The notes beneath the pieces were generated by a model. That model worked only from the letters and a program-made list of their open reading frames with translations, was not told the DNA's origin and searched no databases. The position numbers and the translations under genes were made by a program. This document shows positions 45,791 to 57,582 of a DNA stretch of 64,000 bases, piece by piece; within the stretch, counting starts at the first letter, position 1, and each line of letters starts with the position of its first letter. This DNA comes from Margaritispora aquatica. Taxonomy: Eukaryota > Ascomycota > Leotiomycetes > Helotiales > Discinellaceae. The DNA is taken from positions 510,271-574,270 of the forward strand of contig VJWN01000021.1 of the NCBI GenBank assembly GCA_007644065.1, read 5' to 3'.

Positions 45791-47476
45791 CTGATTATTG
45801 GAGCAGATTCGAATAGGAGACGAAATAGAAACTATTGTACTACATGCGTTGAAGTGTTTATGAAGTTCGATCCTGATGTGCTGTGATGAATTGTGATGAG
45901 AGAGCGAGAGAGAAAGACAGAGAGAGAAGAAAAGAAAAGAAGAGAAGTGTGACTATACGAGATATAAGTAGTCAGAATTTACAAGGCTGAGTGCTATTGT
46001 GGCATCGTCCAATATAAGGAAAGTACTTTAGATCGAAGGTGCTTGCTGTCACTTGATCTTGATTTCAGCCTTCGTTTGATCAACCCAATGGCAAATCTAT
46101 TTAGGTCTTATAATAGTATACTTGGAAAAACAAATGGGAAAAAAATGTGCAAGGACTAAAGTAGAGTAAACTAAGGCCTTAATACCTGAAATTTCAGAGT
46201 AAAGTGTGTCTGTCTTTTCAAAGTTGAAATTCCTCGAAAGAGTGTGACTAAGGTAACCCACTCTGAGTGACTTATAGTCACGTGACTAGAAGTAAGACAT
46301 GCGACTACAATAGTAATACACTAAACACACTGAAAGATGCGAAGATATTAGCTATTTAAGTCATAGTAATATAACCAGGTTCTAGGCCTAGAACTCTTAC
46401 TAATGAAAACGTCCCCATTTTCTCTCATTTCCCTCGATTGATAACCCCTATACTGAATTGCTCCACCTTCTTAATCGTAAAATCTTACAGCTACAGAAAG
46501 ACAAAGACGAAGCTTCAGGCATCTAGATGCTTCCCTGAGCAAGCAGGACTAAGAGGAATGCCCACGCTAGATCTGTCAAAGTTATGATAGACAAAAAGCA
46601 TACTTGTATGTGAATGAAGAATACCCGTCTTCAGTGTATAAATAAATTAGCCCCCCTAAATGCATATTGTGTGTAACTTCGTGTTCAATAATAGAAGTGA
46701 GAAAATCATTGACAAGACAGCCTTGCCAAAGGTTGTTACTAGCCAGGTTCTTTGAAATTTCAACTTGAACTTTCCCGCTTCGCAGAAACATCTCGAGGTG
46801 TGTCCTCAACTTCGCAAGGACTTCGAATATTAATAGAGCATGAGAGGTTCATCTCTGTAAGGAATTTCGAGGGCCTATCACTGTGTTCTTATGTCATATC
46901 TAAACTATCACTTGGCAGCGATTTAGAGTTTCGGGCAAGTTCATTTTAGCGAGGGGAGGGGGAACATCCAAGCACCGCACCCCAAGATACCTCGATCAGC
47001 GACGAAAACCGTTAGAAATCTCAAATAGACATAAGATCAACCTTGGATGGTCTCTTCAGGCTGCAAAGATCGACTTACAATCTTTAACGAAACTCTCACA
47101 GCAGTTTCTCACTTTCTCGGGACCAATCCGGCTACCAACCATGTAAATCGACCCACTTCATATCTCTATTAAACTTCCACGGTGGGTCCGCGAAGATGAA
47201 GGATAATTTCATCGTGTTGATATCTCTGAAAATTGGACAATCGATAAGCCAAAAGCATCCAAGACCAGGGACAACCACGCACTGGCCGCTCTTCCCCGAA
47301 ATACAGAGAGATTGCGAAGCGATCTCCTATATTACCTCGCTTATGGCCTTATCAGATTTGGATTGACAGATTTTGCATAAATACCCTTATGTTTCGACCG
47401 TCTGAAACTTTGATTCCTGGCCCTTTGGATTTCTCGTCAATTTGATTGAAAGCTATTCGTTCGTTCAGTCATCATC
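45791..47476. other. 1.7-kb spacer
   Basis: A GA-rich run at about 45898-45945 precedes the HET start. The rest is AT-rich with no supported gene; the frame at 46582-46809 is not accepted. The right end is the HAD gene promoter. Confidence 0.45.
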
Positions 47477-48875
47477 ATGAAGTTCTCAACCAGCTCCATA
47501 GTAGCGGCCTCCTTAGCTGTGGGAGCGCATGCGGCGAAGATACGTTCTTCCTCGCCGGCATGTGGAGTCACGGGGTTGTCACACTGGCCGGCCGAGCAAG
47601 CCAAAGCTCTGAATGATATGATCAAGAAGGTAAGATCTTTGCTATTATCTCTTGTATCTGATTTGAATTCATCATCAAGATCGTCTAGTATTGCAAAACA
47701 CGTTGTAAAGCTGTAATTCTCAAAACAATACTTCAAGTCCCAAGCGAGGAGGGGAGGGATGGCCTGTTAACTTAAGAAATAAATGCTAATTCTCTTTGTA
47801 GAACGCGAATCAGTCAAATTATGCGGTTTTCGATGCGGATAATACAAGTAAGCGCCTCCATGATTTCGAACTCAAAGCTCAAGAAGACTTTGCTTCCCAG
47901 AAAGCAGTCTACACAACCAATTCAACAAATCTCATACTTAAACCACCCCCGAAACCTTCCCCAAGAAAGAAGTCAAACTGACCAACCTCAAAAGTCTGGC
48001 GTTACGACATAGAAGAGTCCTCTCTCCCGTACCTCGAAAACCTGGGTGTCATAACCCGGACCACGCTCGACCCCTCCTTGGTCCTCATCCCCTTCAAAGA
48101 CACCGCCAACTACACCGAGACGCTCTACTCATACTACAACCGCCTCTGCGCCATCGATGCTCTAGTCTGCTACCCATGGGCCGCACAAGTCTACTCGGGC
48201 CTCACCCTGCGCACTCTGAAATCGCACATCGACAACCTCCTCGCCCTCAACACCACAATCCCAACCTCCTACTGGGACGGCGATGTCATCGTACACGAGG
48301 AGGTCAACCCGCCCGTCATCTACACCGCGCAAGTAGAGCTCATGGCCAAGCTCCGCGCCAACGGCATCGCCGTCTGGATCGTCAGCGCCTCCAACGAGGA
48401 AGTCGTGCGCATGGCCGTGTCGGATCCACGATACGGGTACAACGTCGCGCCGGAGAACGTGCTTGGCGTGTCCGTGTTCATGAAGAACACCACGACCGGA
48501 GACATCACCACGTCTCGCCAGCAGATCGCGGCGGGGACGTACAACCAGAATGCTAATCTGGACTTGGTGCTGGGGAGCTATCTCTGGACGCCGGCCACGT
48601 GGTATTCCGGGAAATGGGCGGCGGTTACGACGTATGTCGATATGTGGAAGAAGCCTGTGTTGGCGGCGGGAGATACGCCAGGCAGTGATACGTATATGCA
48701 TTTTAATGTTGATATTGGGAAAGGTGGGGTTAGGGTGTGGGTGAATAGGACGTTGGCGAAGTATGAGGCGCTGCAGACGTTGATTTTGGGAGCCGAGGAG
48801 GGACAGAGGGTTAATGCGTTGAATGTTACGGCGGGGAAGAATTGGATTTATGTGAAACCGGAGGAGATCCTGTAG
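47477..48875 (+). CDS. Secreted HAD-superfamily phosphatase, phosphorylcholine-phosphatase-like
   Basis: Exons 47477-47629, 47802-47847 and 47995-48875 give 359 aa. The middle exon is only 46 bp and carries HAD motif I. A signal peptide (MKFSTSSIVAASLAVGAHA) comes first. Motif I is VFDADNT, with nucleophile Asp62 and Asp64. Motif II is WIVSASN, and motifs III/IV are KKPVLAAGDTPGSDTYM. The layout resembles the phosphorylcholine/phosphoserine-phosphatase-like HAD group. An enzyme that frees phosphate or choline outside the cell is a reasonable inference. The two introns (172 and 165-147 bp range) are longer than most here. The last exon has a GC-rich first part that differs from the AT-rich flanks. 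Confidence 0.88.
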
Positions 48876-49246
48876 GTTGGGGGTGAGATGAGAGGAGAGT
48901 GTTTGCGAGTGTGATGGTTGTAATGAAAGAAAGTGACATATGTAGTGGGTACAGTGGCTTCGAGATGTCGTCAAAAATTTGTTACTGACGAAGATAGAAT
49001 CATAGCTTGATAGAAAATAGTGATAATCTCAGAACGTGTTAATATGTCAGCACATTGAACAATGTATAAGCAGAAGACCCAAAGGAAGAAATTTGGCTTT
49101 GACGGAAACAATTTGTTCGAATGGTAGGCACGATCACACAATTGAAGAAAATCGGATTGAGAATTAGAATGTCATAGCCAAAGGACATAGGTAGTTATCG
49201 CTTCACCCCAACGACACCAACAGCTCGCGTAAACTCAGAGCAGGAA
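48876..49246. other. Convergent 3' spacer
   Basis: 371 bp between two genes that end towards each other. No gene seen. Confidence 0.5.
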
Positions 49247-52051
49247 TCAAGACCAAGAATCCGGCCCAAAATAACCCTTCTCCGGCAACTCAGTCAACAA
49301 AGCCGACTGTCCAGCATACCCATCGACACCAACATTAACGATATTATTGCCCCACCAATTGACCGCCACGGGATGATACTGCACAGCGAAGAAGATGATC
49401 AGACCCGAGAACGCGACAGCACCATTCAGTGCGGCAGCAAGCACGTAGTTGTACTTCTCCCACCAGGCCGTCTTGTATTTCTTGAGATAGTACATGAACC
49501 CAATGGAGAAATAGAGTCCGCTGGTGAAATATGCGAGGTTGGTGGGTGCCCACCATAGGAACCCGTTGAGGATTAAAGAGGGATGCACGTCTCTGAGCCA
49601 GGAGAGGGGTGTGAGGAGGATGGTGTTGAGGGGCTTGAATACTGCGCTGGGCAGACGAGCGCTGAGCCATGAGCGGGCGATAGCGCCGTATCGTTTACCT
49701 ACCCACCAAAATATGGCGAGGAGAAAGCCGAGGAGGAAACAGTATGAGAGTGCAGGGTAGATTTGGCTGAAGATTCGCTTAGGTCCCACAGCACCCCAGA
49801 TAACCGAAGAGGAAAAGTAAACCTCAGATCCATTGGCGCAATTGAAGTTGGCGGCTTGATCCTCGGTGCAGATACCTTCGATGTCATTGTCGACGAATTG
49901 AAGGACTCCATAGCCCACGAAAGAAGTTATGACAGCACTGAGGAGTTGGCCACGGAACATGGCACGAGGTGGAATCTTGGCATACAAGCCCATCTTCTGG
50001 TCAGAGATGTATGTGTCTGCCTGTCCATTGATGTTGTATCCAAAGGCCTTAACGAACATGAGGGCTTCAGGCCTTCCAGGTAGTGCATATCCAATAATCA
50101 ATTCTGTAATAACGTTGAGGCCTTCCGTTGTACCCGAGATGGCGTATAAGTAAGTCATGGGAACCAAGAAGACCAAATTGATGGCGAGTACGAAGAAGAT
50201 GGTCCAAACTGGTGTGTTTAATTGCGGAAACTCGGTGAGCAGAATGATTGAAAATATGAAGGAGATTAAAACGATGACGAAGAACCACCAGTCTGGTACC
50301 TCAGCGTAGTTTCGCATCATGTTCGTAAATGGATCATCGAAACCCTCGTAAACTGAAGAGGTGTCATCCAAGATGTGATAGAGGTGATGGAAACACTCTT
50401 TGACATTGCCTTTTCCAATTGAAGAACCAGCAGCTCGCAGGGAAGTAAACACTCGCTTGATTTGCGATGTACCCGCAACAGCCATGTGGCGATATGCCTT
50501 CGCAATTTCACGCCACGAATCCAGAATGATGAAGACGAACGTAAGTGGGTAGAAGGCGAAGAAAGCTCCATACACCACCAAGTTTCCAGCGCTGTAGAAA
50601 GCAGGCGAATATGCTTCAAATGCGGCTTGGTCGAGTGCACCGTTGTTCATAACTCGAGTAATGTTGTAGGAGTTTCCTGTATTATCGAAAATACCACTTG
50701 AATTTGGAGGAAGATATGCAGTCCATTTGGTGTTGGAGTAGTAGAGAGCTAGGAGAATCAATCCACCTAAGAAAGTGCCGGCATATTGCTGGACAAACGA
50801 GAAGCATGGGTAGGTCAGCGGGAATGAGTAGGTGGCAAAGACATTCCAATCTAACGAAGAGAGTGGATTGAAGCCAAGACCAAAATCACTGCCAGTGACG
50901 ACAGCAAGATTGAAGTTGTTTGGAGCAATCCAGGTCATCCAGGAAAAGTAACTGAGAGCACCGAACAAAAAGTTTGGAATCCAGAAGTACACGAACATGG
51001 CAGTGAAAAAGATGAAAAAGAACTTGTATCGTGACATGCTCCAGCCGTGGATAGTTTCCTTCTTCTCTGGGACCAGAAGGGCTCTGTTCAAAGCGAGAGT
51101 TGGTAAAATGGAAGGCCAGAATGTCTGCGTGGGGTAGACAACGAATCGACGTAGTAGACCAGCAAACCCTAAGCCCATAAGCTGAGTTGACAAGATGAGT
51201 AAAATCTTATAGGCAGGTGTGAGCCATGTGTCATTGTAGTAGACCGTTTGAGTTTGAATGTTCCAGAAGACATATATAGATGTCAAACCAACATCCACAA
51301 TTATGGTAGACAGCATTTGCTCCTTGTATGTCCATGGGCCAGGATTAAGAGAGTGCCTCTTTCCAGCGACAGTGAAGCCCCAGTCTGGTAAGATCCATGC
51401 CAGCAGTGTACCTGAAGGATAGAGCAGGAGTTGAGCAACAGCTGATTGAAAAGTGATGGCTGGGAAGCGAGAATTGAAGAACGAATTGACGAATTGGGCG
51501 ATCACGGCCCACAGATATCCAAGAAGATGGGCACGAATAGTCTCGCAGAGAATGGTGGGATCGTCATCAGGAGTAGTAACAGCACGAACTTCCGGATAAG
51601 GAGAGAAGAACTTGTTGATAGCAGTCTCCGACTTCAGCTTGAGCTCCCACTCTTCAGTACTCTCGTCACTACTGGGGCCAGTGAGTAAAACTTCGAGCTT
51701 TTGTCGTTGAGTGGCGGCGAAGTTGTAGTCATACTCGTCTGATACAAGAAGATGTTGTTAGTTATCGTACACTCATTTATGAATGACAAAACAAATCCGC
51801 AGAAAGCAATGGAATGGAAACATACGGTCTTTAAGAAGTGCTTCGATGTGCAAGCGACACTCCTCTACAGTGAGCGTCTCGACCTTGTCCCTAACATGTT
51901 CGATGTCGTCGATAGGTGCAATTTCCTCTTGGGTCTTTTTTTCATCGAATGTATTGGTGACATGTTCCCTTGGCATAGACTTCTCGTCTTGCATGATCTC
52001 AACATTGTGATTGTCTTCAGAGACGCCATCATACGCCGGTAGTGAAGCCAT
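49247..52051 (-). CDS. Oligopeptide transporter (OPT family)
   Basis: Exons 52051-51826 and 51738-49247 give 905 aa. A cytosolic acidic N-terminus (about 120 aa) is followed by some 14-16 membrane helices. Family landmarks include SLNPGPWTYKEQMLSTI (NPG motif), SYFSWMTWIAPNNFNLAVVTG, YALPGRPEALMFVKAFGYN, and a late helix with the HPVAVNWWGNN segment. It should import tetra-/pentapeptides, or possibly modified peptides such as glutathione or metal chelates, with protons across the plasma membrane. The join in the N-terminal tail reads LLKDHEYDYNFAATQRQ and keeps the frame. The length is near that of fungal OPTs (about 750-900). Confidence 0.95.
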
Positions 52052-54093
52052 GGCGACTTCTGTGTGCTTAGACGCAGTTGAGCTTCTGCCAAAAACACCT
52101 AAGATTGAAAGAAGGTTGTAGAGATATTGAGAACAAACAGAGCGGTAGGTGCAAGTTCATGGTGATATATGTTCGCTTCTCAAGCCGCCACTTCTGATAA
52201 AGAAGGCAGACCCGCAAACCTAGACCACCACTCCATCTCCTACAACCAGCTTCCTCATACGGACATGTTTCATTAGATTCTGGACATCTTCAATACTGGT
52301 TTGACTGTATGAGGCAAATTTGGCGAGGCTGCGGATCCATGGCTAGGAATAAAGGACAATTGCGATTTTGTCATCAGATAAGGAAGTCCTACTACCGAGC
52401 AACTTACTAGCATGGAAGAAGATCGCCTTCATGCAGAAGCTTCCAAATGTTCGAGGCATATTTCTGGAAATTCCACAGTTTCCAACCAACTCAGTTATGC
52501 TTCCCTGTTCTCTCCAATGTCCACGGCGATCGTGGAAGTATACTGCCGTGCTTGTACAGAGCCCATGAGGCCCCGAAGATATTTTTTTTTTGCAATCCTG
52601 TTCAATTTTGAGATGTGCTTTCTCTGTTGTGCATTTGATATTCGTACCCATAGAACCAAGTGTATACCCCACTACGCTCCACACAACATCCATCGGAGCT
52701 TCGTGTCCCCTGTACGAACCACGACTCCAAAGACCGTCCACTTCCAACAACGTACAGCAATTACTACCACACACAATTGGTTCCATGACCGAGGCTGTCG
52801 TCGGTGCCGACAGCCACAGTGAATGTGTGGCAGAGATAAGCTTTCTCCAGCCGCTCTGGCAGTTGTAGCGGGAATGGTGGCGGGAACGAAGCTTCTGCAT
52901 TGTGGAGATGCTTGATATGGATGGTGTGAAGGAAGATTGTGCAGATCAGAATGTGATTGGTCTGGTGTCGATGTGAAATGGAGATATTCGTCGTCCTCGT
53001 GGCTGCATTGAAACGACCTTCTCTTTATGGGCATCCCATTGTTGGTTGGTCGCCGTAGGTTCTGTCGAAGTAGATATGATGACCGTGACAATGCTCAGTT
53101 TCCATGGTATCAAGCATTTTTCACGATTACGCAACAAGACGAGCTTGGTGGGCATCAATATCTGGTCTAAACGGGACCAAATTGTGGTACTATTGGTTGT
53201 GTTAGTATATACAGTTCATCTACATTCGACATGGCTGCCACACTCACCCAAGATTGTTTCAACAGGGGAATTAAAAAGGCGTAGATGATAAACTACAGTC
53301 CTTTGATAATCACGATGGTCAAAAGATCTGGCGATTGTAAGAACTTTATATCAAATGAACTTGGAGGTTGATATCCGTCGGAGTAAGCAAAGCCGACTGC
53401 AACTGAATGACTGGCTCGAGGAAACGAAAATGCGGGACCCCTAAGCTTCAGAGGAAGGTTGTTTGGAGCACAACCACCAGGCTTCAACTACCAAGGTTCT
53501 AAAGGATTAGCGAAATATTAACATATGGTAAGAAGAGATGATGACTTTCTCAATCCCATTGCGTCAATGCTTGATGGTGAAATAGCTAAAAGGTCTCGGA
53601 AATTCCGATAATTTCTTCCTACTACCGCAGGCTGATATACACGTAAAGGCCTTCTTACTTCTCTTCTTCATTTAAGCTTTTGAACTCGAATTAGTTCACT
53701 TTAAAGATACACAAATAACGAAACTAATATATAGCTATAATCTTTAAGAGCCAATACAGCAACAAGGAATGAAGTCAAAAAGCTTTCACTATTGGCTAGT
53801 CAATCCCCCACATCAGCAATTTGAACTTGATCCTCGAGAATACATGATTACAAGTAACAATTGGACAGAGATATCCAAGATATCCAACTTTCAGTAGAAA
53901 TTCCGATTCGAAGATGTATGTAAGTAAGTACTTGTTAAGTCGAAGTAATCACCTCAAAATACACATTCACAAAAAAGGTAGAGTATGAAACCTAGTATAA
54001 AGCCTCAAATCACCCCATCATCACACGGGCAAAAAGCTAAGCTTCATTGTATACAAGGAGGAATGGAAAAGGTTCCAACTTCCCTCCACTTCA

Positions 54094-54135
54094 CCTCCAA
54101 CTCCAACTCCAACTCCAACTTCAACTTCAACTTCA
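54094..54135. repeat. (CTCCAA)n/(CTTCAA)n hexamer tract
   Basis: Four CTCCAA-type units are followed by three CTTCAA-type units in intergenic DNA. Confidence 0.85.
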
Positions 54136-55349
54136 AAAACACAATACCAAAACACAGCAAAAGTATCTGCTCGGACAGGACAACGATGCATCTACGACTA
54201 ATTCCGTCTCAGAATCTTTTGGCTTTCAGCCGACGTTACACTGAACTCCGATGACGAGAATATCTTTGTGGAGTATTTTATACCCTCTCTTTTCCCTGCA
54301 AGGCACGAAATTGGAAATTGGAACTGAAACTGAAACGGAATCGGAATCGAAGAAGTCGCCTAAGTGATTAAACAGTTGTTTGTATTAACCACTCAACTCA
54401 GCTCACCTCAGCTCAAATTGGATTAACGTCCAGCATTAGAGCAAGCAGCTCGCCTCCTCCCACTGTCACACACAATCTCACATCCTTCTCCATCAGTCCA
54501 TCCGATTCAACCTTTCCTTTGAGCCATGAGCCAAATATCACTTATCAGCTACACAATGTTTGTAAAGATTTGTAAAGTATTCTGAAAAGCTTGCCGGCGA
54601 AGTCACAAAGCCAAACTGATTTAAACTTAGACTACGAGTCAGCACCTAGCACTGAGCAATCCACGCGCTTAGAGTACCAAGCCGTACGAGATAGGTATAT
54701 AAACCCCTCTCCCTCTCTCCTACTCCCCCTCCCCTCTATTCCCAGCATCCCCCTCACCCACTAATCAAGCTCGTGGAGCAAGGAGCAACGCCATGCCATG
54801 TCCACCATACCCAAGCCTTGATTCAGCATCCAATTACTAAACTCTTTCAGAAAGAATGAGCAAAATCTAGATGTTCGCGTGTTCGCATGTTCGTCGAAAC
54901 GGCATAGCCGTGGTTGAAAAACAAATCGACGATAGTGTTCTAACATCACAACACCCCCTCCCTCCCTCCCTGCGGACATGGCCGCGCTTACAACCAAGCA
55001 ACAAGTACCTCAATCAACAGCATTGACTACCTACCTACCTAGATCGACGAAGGCGAAAGCGAAGATATGAGAACAAAAGAGAGTAAAACACATAGAAAAG
55101 AGAGTAAAACGCATACATACATATATACACGAGACAAAGATCTACTAAATCAATTACACGATAAGATCGATCACTACTCTCTTTCCTCAAGACATCCTCC
55201 CACCCACCTACCTACCTACCCACCCACTGGCAGAGCAAAAGCGGATTTGGATGAGGGTTTAGGTAGGTACGCGAAGTGTGTTCGTGGAACAACTCCTGTA
55301 GCGCCTTTCGTCGCCGTTGCTGGTTGCGAGGTGGATGTGTATCGAGGTG

Positions 55350-55355
55350 CATACA

Positions 55356-55384
<29 letters not shown>
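55350..55384. repeat. (ATAC)n microsatellite
   Basis: About nine ATAC tetramers in a row, near the 3' flank of the deaminase-like gene. Confidence 0.92.
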
Positions 55385-55387
<3 letters not shown>

Positions 55388-55550
55388 GCCCTTCCGCCTC
55401 GTGGTGTCTGTTACAGAAATTTGGAAACTGAAACTAGATATAGCGTATATCATGCATGAGATTGAGTGTGGATGAGGACAATCCGACAGGGAAAAGGGTG
55501 GAATTGCTTGATATTTTGGTAAACACAACACAACAGTTAACTCTAAAGAA

Positions 55551-57081
55551 TTAACCACCCCTCAGCCTCTGCAACAGCAGCACCTCGTGCTTTGTAACAA
55601 AAACACCCTTATTCTCCTGACCCGTACCCAATCCACCCTCCTCGTGGCCCGCGAGCCCACCCTCCAATGCATCGACCAGATCCCTGACCTTTGCGCCCTC
55701 CCACTCACCGGTTTGGTTCGACCAGAAGACGCGCTTGATGCCTACGCCGTGCATGGCTGTCACGCAGCGGTAACAGGGTCTCGAGGCACGGATCTCGGGA
55801 TTGTGGGAAAGTTTTGGGATTTGGGTGATGGGTGGAGAGGAGGAAGAAGAGCGTGAGAGAGAGGAGAGCTCGTCGTAGAGGGATTGTGGTGGTGATGAGG
55901 ACAGTGATGCTGCGGTGGTAGCTGGTGAGGTACTTGATGGTATTTCTGGGGCTGCGATTTTGGGTGGGGGTGTGTTGTTGAAGCTCCCGAGGCGGACGAC
56001 ATACAGATCTGAGCCCTTGAGGCGTAGATCTTTGGTGCGTGCTGTGACGTTTGACTTGGAGTTCAGGGACTTATTCTTGGTGAGTAAGATCTGTTGTCGG
56101 ATAGGTGGTGGACCTGGAGGCTGCTTTTTGGAACACTATAAAAGGGTTAGCGAAATAGGTGATAAAGAACCGAAGATATTGACCTTAGGCTTATTGCTAT
56201 CTGAATTCATGTTACCATCATTGAAACGTGAAGATTGTACTCCTTTGAGACTATTCTTGGGCTTGGAAAGAGGCTCTGTGCCACGCTTATGTTGATAGTG
56301 AGATTGGTAGTCGTACTGAGACCCGTACTGATACCCTTCCTCGTTCTTCTTCAGTTGTTGCTGTTTCTTTGAATTCTTCATGATCTCCTTCCCCTCCTTC
56401 ACATAGAACGCACTGCTTGGCTCCTTGGACAGCTCGTTGTCTTTGCGGGAACACGAAACCTGGTTGAGATGAATTTGGTTCAAAACGCGACTTTTGAATA
56501 GAGCACTTGCAACCTTGGGCCTTGCCAGTGCTGGTGATGCCAGTGCCTGGGAGGGCTGCCTCCGTGAGGACTGCTTCCGCGTACGCTTTGAGGCCGCGAG
56601 CTCTGGCTTTCCTGCGTTTAGAATCACCCGGTAACCCGAAGGACGGTTTTTGCAAGCACTTGGTTGCCCGGGCCGAGGTCTGAGAAGACAGGGTGCCAGA
56701 TGAGAGGGAGAGAGCGGAGTGGATGGCCATCATCTCGGAGTGCATGGACAGAGGTCCATTTGCACCATGGCCGCAGCCCATGGTCTCGAATGGCGTAAAG
56801 GTGCTTTCGTCCTGCTGACTATCCGGCTTAGGATTACAATTCGGCTTTGGCTTGGACTTCAGACGCTGTTTCAGTTCGGCTATGGCTGGACCATCCAAAG
56901 TGCTAGATGGCAAGACACCAGTCTTCAAGGCTCCGCCATCATAGCCAGGACGGTAGCAGTTGTAGCCTTGACCAATGACCTTGCCACCACGAACGATGAT
57001 CGAACCGTGGCGATAGTGAAGTGGCGAGAGCTCGGCTTGGGCGAGGCAAAGAGAAAGATACGTGTCGTTGCGTGGAGACAT
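55551..57081 (-). CDS. Cytidine-deaminase-fold protein with a long insertion
   Basis: ATG 57081, stop at 55551. My best model has exons 57081-56514, 56440-56184 and 56135-55551 (469 aa). The second intron is firm. The first junction (56513-56441) is a best guess, chosen because it shifts the frame correctly and has an internal CTCAAC branch-like site. The deaminase fold is seen in HYRHGSIIVRGGKVIGQGYN, zinc motif HSEMMAIHSAL (His114, Glu116), strand SDLYVVRLG and the second zinc motif RPCYRC near 395-399, then HGVGIKRVFWSNQTGEWEGAK. The substrate may be a nucleotide, a tRNA base or a pterin/riboflavin precursor; I cannot tell. The roughly 280 residues between the zinc motifs, mostly Ser/Lys/Pro-rich, are far more than usual. 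There is no signal peptide. Confidence 0.84.
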
Positions 57082-57582
57082 TTTGATGGTTCTTGAGTTT
57101 GGATATGCTGGTGGCGGATCAAAGGTGGTTTTGAGTCTGAAAGTTTGGACTTGAAAAGGGGACGAAGTGGTTGTGACCCGGGAGTCTTAAAAAGAACTTG
57201 ATTTTCTGAAAGCTTCTAAGTGCGAGATCGTGAATTGGGCAGTGGACTTGTTGATGTTCAAAATAAGGTAGCATTGCGACTTTCCGTTGGAGTCACCTCT
57301 ATGAATCACGAAGTCACGTTATGTGGCTAGCGCTCTTACGTGAACAGGCAAGTGCTAGGTACCTACCTACTCAATCATGAGCTTTTTGAAGTAGAAACAA
57401 AACTACCGTCTTAGCTAGGACTGTGTGTCAAAGGAATCCTATTCATACCCATAAGTCTATCTTACATTTTAGACTTTTTGAGGAAACGCCATATGCGATC
57501 ATGCCCTCATGATTAAGCACCCATCCCTCCCATACGCCGAATATAGTTTTACAATCATTACAAGTTACTAATAGTCAACCAT
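57082..57582. other. 501-bp spacer
   Basis: Promoter of the deaminase-like gene and 3' flank of the RSC7-like gene. A CTAGGTACCTACCTACTC stretch lies at about 57355-57372. No gene seen. Confidence 0.5.

Larger units (their letters stand above)
52052..55550. other. 3.5-kb spacer, the largest gap between genes here
   Basis: Overlapping open frames at 52343-53158 on both strands lack domains and splice continuity. Further right are low-complexity tracts and AT-rich DNA. I see no transposon ends, tRNA or rRNA. It could hide a decayed gene near 52.3-53.2 kb. Confidence 0.4.

Noticed and set aside
48162..48974. Long antisense frame over the HAD phosphatase gene
   Set aside because: It is the shadow of a GC-rich coding exon; the product is His/Arg/Asp-rich with no motif.
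52343..53158. Overlapping minus- and plus-strand frames of 140-185 codons in the large spacer
   Set aside because: No domain, signal peptide or splice continuity in any frame; several frames overlap one another, as in non-coding or decayed DNA.
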